Shown one piece after another: positions 16,833 through 25,539 of a stretch of DNA of 64,000 bases. Under the pieces are notes generated by a model, which saw only the letters and a list, made by a program, of their open reading frames with translations, had not been told where the DNA came from and did no database searches. Location: contig NZ_OZ007039.1 in NCBI RefSeq assembly GCF_963931675.1, positions 1,087,657-1,151,656 of the forward strand. Reading direction: 5' to 3'. Each line of letters starts with the position of its first letter. Position 1 is the first letter of the stretch. Made by a program: the position numbers and the translations under genes. This DNA comes from an uncultured Alistipes sp. GTDB lineage: Bacteria; Bacteroidota; Bacteroidia; Bacteroidales; Rikenellaceae.

Positions 16833-18365
16833 ATGGCAACCATGAATACGGCCGATATCGGCTTCGAGAAGGAGATTTGGCGGGCAGCAGACAAGATGCG
16901 CGGCAATATCGACGCGTCGGAATACAAGTCCGTCGTGCTGGGGCTGATCTTCCTGAAATACATTTCCGACAAGTTCGAGACCAAATACCGCCAGCTCGTC
17001 GACGAGGGCGAGGGCTTCGAGGAGGACAAGGACGAATACACCGCCGAGAACATCTTCTACGTCCCGGCCGAGGCACGCTGGGAGACCATCGCCGCACAGG
17101 CCCACACCCCCGAGATCGGCACCGCCATCGACAACGCCATGCGGGCCATCGAGCGCGAAAACCGGCGTCTGAAGGACATCCTGCCGAAGAACTTCGCGCG
17201 GCCCGAGCTCGACAAACGACGCCTGGGCGAGGTCGTCGACCTCTTCACCAACATCCGCATGCACCAGCACGGCGACTCGAAGGACATCCTCGGCCGCACC
17301 TACGAATACTGCCTCTCGCGCTTCGCCGAGGCCGAGGGCAAACTGGCGGGCGAATTCTACACCCCGGCGTGCGTCGTCAAGACCCTCGTGCAGGTGCTGC
17401 AACCCTTCCGGGGGCGTGTCTACGACCCTTGCTGCGGTTCGGGCGGGATGTTCGTGCAGTCGGCACGCTTCATCGAGAGCCACGCGGGTAATATCAATAA
17501 TATCTCGGTCTACGGTCAGGATTCGAACCCCACGACGTGGAAGATGGCGCAGATGAACCTCGCCATCCGGGGCATCGAGGCCGACCTGGGGCAGTACAAC
17601 GCCGACACCTTCTTCCACGACTGCCACCCGACGCTCAAGGCCGACTTCGTGCTGGCCAATCCGCCCTTCAACCTCAGCGACTGGGGCGCCGACCGCCTCG
17701 CGGACGACGTGCGCTGGAAGTATGGAACCCCGCCGAACGGCAACGCCAACTTCGCGTGGATCCAGCACATCATCCACCACCTCGCCCCGACGGGGCGTGC
17801 GGGCGTCGTGCTGGCCAACGGCTCGCTGTCGAGCCAGAGCGGCGGCGAGGGCGACATCCGGCGGCGGCTGGTCGAGGCCGACCTGGTGGACTGCATCGTG
17901 GCCATGCCTCCGCAGCTCTTTTATACGACGCAGATTCCCGTCTCGATCTGGTTCTTCAACAAGGCCAAGACGCAGCCGGGCCATACGCTCTTCATCGACG
18001 CGCGCAACCTCGGGACGATGGTCACGCGCAAGCTGCGCGAGCTGACCGACTGCGAGTCGAAGGATCCGGCCCGCCGGGGCGACATCCAGCGCATCGCCGA
18101 CACCTATTGGGCCTATGCCGAGGGGCGTCTGGAGGCGGAGCAGGGCTTCTGCGCCGTGGCGACGACCGGGGAGATTGCGGCGCAGGACTTTATTCTGACG
18201 CCGGGGCGGTATGTGGGCATCGCGGCGCAGGCGGAGGATTCGGAACCCTTCGCGGCGAAGATGGAGCGGCTGACGGGTGAGCTTTCGGCCCTTTTCGCGC
18301 AGTCGCACGATCTGGAGGCAGAGATCCGCCGGCAGTTGGAAAGTATCGGGTATAAAATGGAGTAG
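16833..18365 (+). CDS. hsdM: Type I restriction-modification DNA methyltransferase subunit M
   Basis: 510 residues. The N-terminal helical domain HsdM_N (about 8-150, EIWRAADKMRGNIDASEYKS) is followed by the N6-adenine methyltransferase core. SAM-binding motif I is DPCCGSGG at 198-205 and catalytic motif IV is NPPF at 276-279. A further TRD-contacting region follows to the end. The protein methylates adenine within the bipartite site set by HsdS and forms the M2S core. GC-rich codon use matches the chromosome, unlike the gene that follows only 2 bases later. Confidence 0.95.
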   Translation: MATMNTADIGFEKEIWRAADKMRGNIDASEYKSVVLGLIFLKYISDKFETKYRQLVDEGEGFEEDKDEYTAENIFYVPAEARWETIAAQAHTPEIGTAIDNAMRAIERENRRLKDILPKNFARPELDKRRLGEVVDLFTNIRMHQHGDSKDILGRTYEYCLSRFAEAEGKLAGEFYTPACVVKTLVQVLQPFRGRVYDPCCGSGGMFVQSARFIESHAGNINNISVYGQDSNPTTWKMAQMNLAIRGIEADLGQYNADTFFHDCHPTLKADFVLANPPFNLSDWGADRLADDVRWKYGTPPNGNANFAWIQHIIHHLAPTGRAGVVLANGSLSSQSGGEGDIRRRLVEADLVDCIVAMPPQLFYTTQIPVSIWFFNKAKTQPGHTLFIDARNLGTMVTRKLRELTDCESKDPARRGDIQRIADTYWAYAEGRLEAEQGFCAVATTGEIAAQDFILTPGRYVGIAAQAEDSEPFAAKMERLTGELSALFAQSHDLEAEIRRQLESIGYKME

Positions 18366-18367
18366 AT

Positions 18368-18937
18368 ATGTGTTTTATCGAATTTCTCAATGAATATACC
18401 GGAGCCTTTACGGTTCTATTGACACTTATTCTCGTCATCATCAATATCTATATGGGATGGCAGAATTATGTACTGCGGAAAGATTCAATAAGACCAAAGG
18501 TATTGGCTGAGGTATATAGAGATAAATTGGAATGTATTGTTCATTATAAATTCATCAACTATGGAGCCTCTTCTGCTGTCAATCTACGAATCAAAATCGA
18601 CCCATATTTAATTGAGAAGGCTCATCAATCTGTCCCATTGAGTCGAAATATGAAACAGATAGAAAACGGTTTTTTCTCATTGTCGCCCGGAGAGGAATTT
18701 GGACTTTCCACAGAAACCAGATGGGCAGAAACGCGTAATCGTAAGATTTCTTTATCATATACTTATGAAGATCTTTCCGGAAATTCATATTCCGAAAAAT
18801 ATCTTTTCGATTTATCGACACTCTATCTTAAATTAACCCCAAACAAGGCTGAAAAATGGGCGAGTGGAAAACATACCGGCTGGGGGAGATCTGCGATGTT
18901 CGAGATGGGACACATGATTCTCCCAAACAAAGTTTAA
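18368..18937 (+). CDS. Unknown single-span membrane protein embedded in the hsd operon
   Basis: 189 residues, no family recognised. One membrane helix lies at about residues 11-31 (GAFTVLLTLILVIINIYMGW), then a cytoplasmic or periplasmic domain of about 155 residues rich in beta-type sequence. The coding sequence is far more AT-rich than hsdM. Its last 27 codons lie inside hsdS in another frame (18856-18937), so the natural C-terminus was probably lost or was created when the gene was inserted. It begins 2 bases after the stop of hsdM. Position in a restriction operon suggests an accessory defence or regulatory function, but nothing in the sequence proves it. Confidence 0.6.
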   Translation: MCFIEFLNEYTGAFTVLLTLILVIINIYMGWQNYVLRKDSIRPKVLAEVYRDKLECIVHYKFINYGASSAVNLRIKIDPYLIEKAHQSVPLSRNMKQIENGFFSLSPGEEFGLSTETRWAETRNRKISLSYTYEDLSGNSYSEKYLFDLSTLYLKLTPNKAEKWASGKHTGWGRSAMFEMGHMILPNKV

Positions 18938-20052
18938 CAGGGAAACCATTAGTAACGTCTAAAAACATCAAAGGTGGGATAATTAATCTATCATCAACTT
19001 ATTTAATTTCTAACGAAGACTATCAGTCTATAAATAAAAGAAGTTGCGTACATCAATGGGATATATTATTTTCTATGATAGGCACTGTTGGTGAATTGGC
19101 TATTGTCAAAAATGAACCACAGTTTGCTATCAAGAATATTGGTCTTTTCAAAATGAATGGAGACCAATTATTATCTTATTGGATATATTACTATCTACAT
19201 TCTGATAATGCACAAGAAAACATACTCAAAAATATAAAAGGTTCTACTCAACAGTATATTGCATTAAAAGATTTACGACTGTTACCAATAGGACTACCTC
19301 CGATTGAAATTAGACAACGGATTGTTGAGATATTGAAATCCTTCGATGATAAAATCGAATTGAATCGGCGGATCAATGCGAATTTGGAGGCGCAGGCGCA
19401 GGCCCTCTTCCGGTCGTGGTTTGTGGATTTCGAACCCTTCCGCGACGGCCCCTTTGTCGATTCCGAATTAGGCAAAATCCCTCAAGGCTGGAAGGTCGCC
19501 GAATTAGGAGATGTTACCAAACAACAAACGGAAAAAGTTGGACCACAAAAAACGGTAAAGGTATTGTCTCCAATTACCACAGGGGAACTTGTCCTATCGG
19601 AAGAATATTTCACCAAGCAGGTTTTCAGCGAAAGCATTGCAAAATACATCATCGTAAAGCCCGACCAGTTCGCATACAATCCGGCGCGTATCAACATCGG
19701 TTCTATTGGTCGGAATACCTTCGAATTCGACGGTTGCGTAAGCCCCGTTTATGTCGTTTTTGAATGCGAAAAAGGATATCATTACTTTTTTGACTTCTTC
19801 AGAAAGACCGACGCATTCAAGCAAGAAGTGATATCCCGTGCAATCGGAGGAGTTCGTCAGACTTTGGGATATAAGGATTTTGCTTTGATTAAGGTCATAT
19901 ATCCTCCTCAAAATGTCGTATTGGAATTTAACAGAATATATACTAATTTATTAAATTTACAGAATCATAATATTTTGGAAATAAAGACCCTTTCCGCCTT
20001 GCGCGACACCCTGCTGCCCAAATTGATGGCCGGAGAAATAAATGTAGAATAA
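18856..20052 (+). CDS. hsdS: Type I restriction-modification specificity subunit S
   Basis: 398 residues with the classic layout: target recognition domain 1 (about 1-150), conserved helical spacer (about 150-195, EIRQRIVEILKSFDDKIELN then LEAQAQALFRSWFVDFEPF), target recognition domain 2 (about 205-360) and a C-terminal conserved helix (SALRDTLLPKLMAGEINV). The start MGEWKTYRLGEICDVRDGTH is typical. It sets the sequence bound by the complex; the actual site cannot be read off. TRD1 is AT-rich while the central conserved region is GC-rich, a mosaic that indicates exchange of recognition domains. The first 82 bases overlap the upstream gene. Confidence 0.93.
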   Translation: MGEWKTYRLGEICDVRDGTHDSPKQSLTGKPLVTSKNIKGGIINLSSTYLISNEDYQSINKRSCVHQWDILFSMIGTVGELAIVKNEPQFAIKNIGLFKMNGDQLLSYWIYYYLHSDNAQENILKNIKGSTQQYIALKDLRLLPIGLPPIEIRQRIVEILKSFDDKIELNRRINANLEAQAQALFRSWFVDFEPFRDGPFVDSELGKIPQGWKVAELGDVTKQQTEKVGPQKTVKVLSPITTGELVLSEEYFTKQVFSESIAKYIIVKPDQFAYNPARINIGSIGRNTFEFDGCVSPVYVVFECEKGYHYFFDFFRKTDAFKQEVISRAIGGVRQTLGYKDFALIKVIYPPQNVVLEFNRIYTNLLNLQNHNILEIKTLSALRDTLLPKLMAGEINVE

Positions 20053-20072
20053 AAACCTAAAATACTATCATT

Positions 20073-20966
20073 ATGAATCAACTACTTACTCCTTGCGTAA
20101 TCCAAGCATTTTTTATTTGCATTACAGTAATAATATCACTCTATATCCTCCGTTCATTTTATAAGATATATTGCTCCAGGCCGCAGGCACATATAGGAAA
20201 CGGAGAAAATTCCAGAAATAATCAAAGTTTACCTTATCTATTTTGGTCAAGTGTAATATTACTTATTGGTATTGCTATTTTTTCTTATGGATTCCACCAA
20301 AATAGAACAGTTCTTGATTTTATCTCTTTAGCCTCCGCTCTGATTTCAATTATTCTGGCAATCATCACGATAATATATTCATTCTATACCAACGGCCGCT
20401 CTGTTGGACAAGCCGAGAAATTACAGGAAGCGGCAGAAGAAGTACAAAAAGCGACCAAAGCGTATTCCGAATCAGCGGGAAGCTTGCAGCTCAATATTCA
20501 AAAGATTCTGAGCAAGATAGATCATGTCGAAGCGAATACCAATGCAATATACAACAATATTTACAATGTTTCAGACGAAAAGGGAAATCATTCCGGATCA
20601 AAAACAGAACAATTGGTTAGGCAATCTTCCGCATTAGGAACAATGGCTTTGTACGCAGCAAGTTTATCGAAAGAGCATAACAAAAATTTTCCTCTTGCAA
20701 TTCTTGGAGAACTTCAAAACGCATCATATTGTTCTGGATTTCTAATTGCAGTTTCTTGTATAGATCTTATTGAGGTTCAATTAATTATTGAGAATAATTC
20801 TATTTTCATTTCTGTTGATAAATATGATACCAACCTTAAAGATAGTGTCATTAAGAAAATAAATTATTACATAGAAGATGCTGACGTCGACACAGATAAT
20901 AAAGATTTTTTTACAAAAACAAAAGAGAAAATAGATCAATACTTCTGCAACAATCCAAGTAAATAA
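20073..20966 (+). CDS. Unknown three-span membrane protein with coiled coil, between hsdS and hsdR
   Basis: 297 residues, no family recognised. Membrane helices are predicted at about residues 9-29, 55-75 and 84-108, followed by a heptad-like amphipathic segment (about 112-175, QEAAEEVQKATKAYSESAGS, IQKILSKIDHVEAN) and a soluble C-terminal domain of about 120 residues. The gene is strongly AT-rich, unlike hsdR and hsdM. It starts 20 bases after hsdS and ends 25 bases before hsdR, same strand. It is not one of the known hsd-linked genes such as the anticodon nuclease PrrC or RloA/B as far as motifs show. A membrane-anchored sensor or effector is conceivable; this is inference. Confidence 0.65.
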   Translation: MNQLLTPCVIQAFFICITVIISLYILRSFYKIYCSRPQAHIGNGENSRNNQSLPYLFWSSVILLIGIAIFSYGFHQNRTVLDFISLASALISIILAIITIIYSFYTNGRSVGQAEKLQEAAEEVQKATKAYSESAGSLQLNIQKILSKIDHVEANTNAIYNNIYNVSDEKGNHSGSKTEQLVRQSSALGTMALYAASLSKEHNKNFPLAILGELQNASYCSGFLIAVSCIDLIEVQLIIENNSIFISVDKYDTNLKDSVIKKINYYIEDADVDTDNKDFFTKTKEKIDQYFCNNPSK

Positions 20967-20991
20967 ATCATAAAAGAATACGGTCCAACTT

Positions 20992-23900
20992 ATGCCCTTC
21001 ACCGAAGCCCATTTCGAAAACGCCATCCTCGAAATCTTCCGAGACCTGCTCGGTTACGAGTACCTCTACGGCCCCAATGTCGTGAGGGACTTCGCTGAGC
21101 CCCTCTGCATGGAGATTCTCGACGAGGCCCTCGTCCGCATAAACCCCTCGCTCCCCCGCGCCGCCATCGACGAGGCCATCGCCCGCATCCGAAACATCGA
21201 AAGCGGTTCGCTCGCCCGCAAAAACGCCCGGTTCACCGACATGCTCCAGAACGGCGTGGCGGTCAACTACTTCGACGGCAGCGAACAGCGTGCCGGGCTG
21301 GTGCGGCTGGTGGATTACGACCTCCCGATGCGCAACCGGTTCACGGTCGCGAACCAGTGGACGGTCGAGGAGCGTTCGGTGCGAAGGGCCGACATCGTGG
21401 TGTTTGTCAACGGGTTGCCGCTGGTGGTCGTCGAGCTGAAATCCCCCTCGCGCGAGGCAACCGACGTCTCGGAGGCCTACGCCCAGCTGCGAAACTACAT
21501 GCAGGAGATTCCCTCGCTGTTCGTCTACAACGCCTTCTGCGTGATGAGCGACCTGGCTACGACCAAGGCCGGGACCATCACGGCGGGCGAGGACCGATTC
21601 ATGGAGTGGAAGACCGTGGACGGCAAGCTGGAGGACGCGCGCTACGCCAATTTCGACGTCCTCTTCCGCGGGATGTTCGAGAAGAGCCGCTTCATCGAGC
21701 TGCTCGGCGGCTTCATCTGCTGCGCGGAGAAGGACGGGCAAGACATCAAGATATTGAGCGCCTACCATCAGTTCTACGCCGTGCGCAAGGCCGTCGATTC
21801 GACGCTCTGCGCCGCCGAGACGGACGGTCGCGGCGGGGTATTCTGGCACACGCAGGGAAGCGGCAAGTCGCTGTCGATGGTCTTCTTCGCCAAGCGGTTG
21901 CAGCGGGCGATGGCCTCACCGACGATTGTCGTGCTGACCGACCGCAACGACCTCGACGGGCAGCTGTACGGTCAGTTTGCGCAGTGCAGCGATTTTTTGC
22001 GGCAGGTGCCCGTGCAGGCCTCGAGCCGCGCCCATCTGCGCGAGCTGCTGGCCGGGCGCGAGGCAAACGGCATTTTCTTCTCGACGATGCAGAAGTTCGA
22101 GGAGGGAGACGGACCCCTCTCTGAGCGCCGCAACATCGTGGTGATGGTCGACGAGGCGCACCGCAGCCAGTACGGGCTGGAGGAGCACATCGACGCGCGC
22201 ACGGGGCGCGTGCGCACAGGTGCGGCGCGGCTGGTACGCAACGCCCTGCCGAATGCCACCTACATCGGCTTCACGGGGACCCCGATTGCGCAGAAGGACC
22301 GCTCGACGCGCGAGGTCTTCGGCGACTACATCGACGTCTACGACATGACGCAGGCCGTCGAGGACGGCGCCACGCGCCCGGTCTTCTACGAGAGCCGCGT
22401 CGTTAATCTCCATCTCGATGAAGAGACGCTACGCCGCATCGATGCCGAGTACGACGCGATGGCCGAGGAGGCCGAGGAGTACGCCGTCGAGAAGAGCAAG
22501 CGCGAGTTGGGACGCATCGACTCGATTCTGGGGGCCGATGCAACGGTGGCGTCGCTGTGCGAGGACATCGTGAAGCACTACGAGGAGTTCCGCCAGTGGG
22601 AACAGACCGGAAAGGCGATGATTGTGGCCTACTCGCGGCCGATTGCGATGAAGATTTACCATCGGATTCTGGAGATGCGCCCCGAGTGGAGCGAGAAGCT
22701 GGCCGTGGTGATGACTTCGAGCAACAAGGACCCCGAGGAGTGGCGGGCCGTGATCGGCAACGACGCCCACAAGAAGGAGCTGGAGCGGCGGTTCAAGGAC
22801 AATGCCGGGCCGCTGAAGATTGTCATCGTGGTGGACATGTGGCTGACGGGGTTCGATGTTCCCTCGCTGGCGACGATGTATGTCTACAAGCCGATGGCAG
22901 GACACAACCTCATGCAGGCCATTGCGCGCGTGAACCGCGTCTTCGGCGACAAGCAGGGCGGATTGGTGGTCGATTACGTCGGCATCGCCTCGGCCCTGAA
23001 GCAGGCGATGAACGACTACACGTTGCGCGACCGCCGCAACTACGGCGACCCCGACATCGCCAAGACGGCCTATCCGGAGTTTCGGAAGAAGCTGGAGGTG
23101 TGCCGCGACCTGCTGCACGGTTACGACTACGCGGGATTCCGGGGCAATTCGGACCTCGAACGTGCCCGGGCCATCAGCGGCGGCGCCGACTTCCTGCAGG
23201 CTCCGGAGCGGGCGAAGGTCAAGGAGGATTACATCCGCGAGGCGCTGCTGCTGCGGCAGGCGCTGTCGCTATGTCAGAGTATGCCCGACCGCGAAGAGCG
23301 GCTCGAAGCGGCCTATTTCGAGGCCGTGCGCACCTTGTTGACGCGCGTCGAGGGCAAGGGCAAAATCTCGTTCCGCGAAATCAACGAGCGCATCAACGAG
23401 CTGCTCCGGCAGAGCATTCAGAGCGAAGGGGTCATCAACCTCTTTTCGGACGTGCAGGAGGAGTTTTCGCTCTTCGACCCGAAGTTCCTCGAGGAGATCG
23501 GCCGCATGAAGGAGAAGAATCTGGCCGTGGAGCTGTTGCGCAAGTTGATTGCCGAGCAGGTGCAGCTCTACCGTCGGACCAACACGGTGCGGGCCGCGAA
23601 GTTCTCGGAGATTCTTGCCCAGGCGATGAGCAACTACCTGAAGGGGATGCTGACCAACGAGGAGGTAATCGAGGAGCTGTTGAAGACGGCCCGCGAGATC
23701 ATCGACGGCGAAAAGGCGGGCCAGGCGCTGCACCTCACGACCGAGGAGCTGGCCTTCTACGATGCGCTGACCAAGCCCGAGGCCGTGCGGGACTTCTACA
23801 CGAACGACCAGCTGCTGGCCATCACGCACGAACTGACCGATGCACTGCGCAAGAACAAGACGATCGACTGGAATCTGAAGGAGAGCGCCCGAGCCGGCAT

Positions 23901-24012
23901 GCGTCGGCTGGTCAAACGACTGCTCAAGAAGTACAAATATCCGCCCGAGGGACAGGAGGACGCACTGAACACCATCATGGAGCAGTGCGAAATGTGGTCG
24001 GAAAACAGTTGA
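20992..24012 (+). CDS. hsdR: Type I restriction enzyme subunit R
   Basis: 1006 residues. The N-terminal PD-(D/E)xK nuclease domain has the Asp of ADIVVFVNGLPLVVVELKSP and the ExK motif ELK (around residues 138-154). The motor has Walker A HTQGSGKSL (about 285), the DEAH box VDEAHRSQ (about 385), and GFTGTPI and QAIARVNR as later helicase motifs. A C-terminal helical region binds the M2S core. It translocates DNA with ATP and cuts unmethylated DNA at a distance. All key residues seen are intact, so the system looks active. It ends just before the hairpin that follows tRNA-Cys. Confidence 0.95.
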   Translation: MPFTEAHFENAILEIFRDLLGYEYLYGPNVVRDFAEPLCMEILDEALVRINPSLPRAAIDEAIARIRNIESGSLARKNARFTDMLQNGVAVNYFDGSEQRAGLVRLVDYDLPMRNRFTVANQWTVEERSVRRADIVVFVNGLPLVVVELKSPSREATDVSEAYAQLRNYMQEIPSLFVYNAFCVMSDLATTKAGTITAGEDRFMEWKTVDGKLEDARYANFDVLFRGMFEKSRFIELLGGFICCAEKDGQDIKILSAYHQFYAVRKAVDSTLCAAETDGRGGVFWHTQGSGKSLSMVFFAKRLQRAMASPTIVVLTDRNDLDGQLYGQFAQCSDFLRQVPVQASSRAHLRELLAGREANGIFFSTMQKFEEGDGPLSERRNIVVMVDEAHRSQYGLEEHIDARTGRVRTGAARLVRNALPNATYIGFTGTPIAQKDRSTREVFGDYIDVYDMTQAVEDGATRPVFYESRVVNLHLDEETLRRIDAEYDAMAEEAEEYAVEKSKRELGRIDSILGADATVASLCEDIVKHYEEFRQWEQTGKAMIVAYSRPIAMKIYHRILEMRPEWSEKLAVVMTSSNKDPEEWRAVIGNDAHKKELERRFKDNAGPLKIVIVVDMWLTGFDVPSLATMYVYKPMAGHNLMQAIARVNRVFGDKQGGLVVDYVGIASALKQAMNDYTLRDRRNYGDPDIAKTAYPEFRKKLEVCRDLLHGYDYAGFRGNSDLERARAISGGADFLQAPERAKVKEDYIREALLLRQALSLCQSMPDREERLEAAYFEAVRTLLTRVEGKGKISFREINERINELLRQSIQSEGVINLFSDVQEEFSLFDPKFLEEIGRMKEKNLAVELLRKLIAEQVQLYRRTNTVRAAKFSEILAQAMSNYLKGMLTNEEVIEELLKTAREIIDGEKAGQALHLTTEELAFYDALTKPEAVRDFYTNDQLLAITHELTDALRKNKTIDWNLKESARAGMRRLVKRLLKKYKYPPEGQEDALNTIMEQCEMWSENS

Positions 24013-24065
24013 GCCAAACGGCAAACCGGCCCTCTGCCGTACAAATGCCGTACAAATTCAAACGA

Positions 24066-24097
24066 AAACCGCGTTGTAGACATCTACAACGCGGTTT
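24066..24097. terminator. Bidirectional terminator between hsdR and tRNA-Cys
   Basis: Perfect 14-base inverted repeat: AAACCGCGTTGTAG (24066-24079) and CTACAACGCGGTTT (24084-24097) with loop ACAT. It lies 53 bases after hsdR and 5 bases beyond the tRNA 3' end on the minus strand, where it is followed by a short T run. Confidence 0.8.
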
Positions 24098-24102
24098 CTG
24101 CG

Positions 24103-24173
24103 AGGTCTGAAGCGGACTCGAACCGCTGTACAAGGTTTTGCAGACCTTTGCCTAGCCACTCGGCCATCAGACC
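24103..24173 (-). tRNA. tRNA-Cys (anticodon GCA)
   Basis: 71 bases on the minus strand. Acceptor arms GGTCTGA and TCAGACC pair fully, the anticodon loop CTGCAAA with stem AAGGT/ACCTT gives anticodon GCA, and the T arm GCGGTTCGAGTCCGC is canonical. The discriminator base is U, as expected for tRNA-Cys. CCA is not encoded. The island lies on the side of its 3' end, a common integration point. Confidence 0.95.
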
Positions 24174-24438
24174 ATTTCATATACACCGTCCCTAAACAAT
24201 CCCTCCAACCCCTCTCTACAACAATCCGGGAAAAACCAGGGCCACTCCTCGTCACCCCCCCTCCGAATCGCAAAACTGGCTGGAATCCAATAACCATGCC
24301 GATGTATCGGAGTGCAAATATACAAACTTTTCCGTTTCTACCAAAACTTAACGACATCTTTCATCCATTTTTACCGCAAAACGCTCCGTATTCCCCCAAA
24401 AATAGCTACCTTTATTCCCGGATTTTCAAAGCGACCGT
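24174..24438. other. Intergenic region between tRNA-Cys and dprA
   Basis: No coding feature is supported. It contains the upstream side of the tRNA gene and, near its end, a -7-like box TACCTTTA (24407-24414) 24 bases before the dprA ATG. Confidence 0.5.
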
Positions 24439-25539
24439 ATGACCATCGAGGATATTGCCCTGCAGATGACCCCCGGAATCGGTGTGAAAGGGGCCGTGCA
24501 CCTGCTCGAAACCTTCGGCGACGCACGGCGCATCTTCGCGGCATCCGAGGACGAACTCGTCGGAAAAGCCCGGCTCCGACCCGAAACCGCCCGACAACTC
24601 CTCCGACGTCAGGGATTCAACCCCGCTGCCCGCGAAATCGAGTACTGCCGCCGGAACAACATCCGGATCATCGCGTCCACGGATTCAGAATATCCACCCC
24701 TGTTGCGCGAAATGCCCGACTATCCCCATGTCATCTATCTCATGGGGAACCCTCAGGTGCTGAAAACCCGTTGCATCTCCATGGTCGGAACCCGGCAGGC
24801 TACACCCTACGGGCAATCCATGTGCAACCGGCTCGTCGAAGGCCTCGCCGAAAGGATCCCCGGACTCTGCATCGTCAGCGGACTGGCCTTCGGAATCGAT
24901 GTCGCCGCACACCGTGCCGCCCTCGCCGCCGAAGTCCCCACCATCGCCGTGCTGGCCAACGCTCTCCCGGGGATCACTCCCGTCCAACACGCCGGAGTCG
25001 CACGCGACATCCTCGCGCACGGAGGCGCCCTCGTCTCGGAACTCCATTCGCAATCCAAGCAGAACGGAAACTTCTACCTCGCCCGAAACCGAATCATCGC
25101 CGGACTAAGCGCCGGATGCATCATCGTCGAATCCCCCGACAGCGGCGGTTCGCTCGTCACCGCCCATTGCGCCGATGCCTACAACCGAACGGTCATGGCC
25201 GTTCCGGGGCGCGTTACCGACCGTTCATCGGCAGGTACGAACCACTTGATCCGCAACCGAAAGGCGCAACTGGTCATGAGTGCCGACGACATCATCCGCG
25301 AACTGATGTGGGACCTGGACGAGGACCCCGCAGCATTCCAACCCCAGGCCCCGACTCCGGAACTGACACCCGATGAGCAACGGCTGCTCGAATGCTTCCC
25401 GTCCAGCGATCCGCTGCCGCTCGAAACCCTCGCCCAACAGTGCGGAATGAATCCCGGAGAACTCGCCGCCCTGCTCATCGGTCTCGAACTCTCGGGAGCC
25501 ATCCGGCAACTCCCCGGAAATCGATACATGAAGCTATGA
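24439..25539 (+). CDS. dprA: DNA processing protein DprA
   Basis: 366 residues. An N-terminal SAM/HhH-like region (MTPGIGVKGAVHLLETFG) is followed by the Rossmann-like DprA core with SMVGTRQATPYG, IVSGLAFGIDVAAHRAAL and GGALVSELHSQSKQNGNFYLARNRI, and a C-terminal winged-helix domain (about 305-366). DprA loads RecA on incoming single-stranded DNA in natural transformation and is kept in many non-competent Bacteroidetes. The stop overlaps the start of the tatD-family gene (ATGA), so the two are coupled. Confidence 0.95.
   Translation: MTIEDIALQMTPGIGVKGAVHLLETFGDARRIFAASEDELVGKARLRPETARQLLRRQGFNPAAREIEYCRRNNIRIIASTDSEYPPLLREMPDYPHVIYLMGNPQVLKTRCISMVGTRQATPYGQSMCNRLVEGLAERIPGLCIVSGLAFGIDVAAHRAALAAEVPTIAVLANALPGITPVQHAGVARDILAHGGALVSELHSQSKQNGNFYLARNRIIAGLSAGCIIVESPDSGGSLVTAHCADAYNRTVMAVPGRVTDRSSAGTNHLIRNRKAQLVMSADDIIRELMWDLDEDPAAFQPQAPTPELTPDEQRLLECFPSSDPLPLETLAQQCGMNPGELAALLIGLELSGAIRQLPGNRYMKL

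Noticed and set aside
24103..24173. tRNA-Cys as a proven attachment site
   Set aside because: No direct repeat of the tRNA 3' end was found at the left border, so only adjacency is claimed.
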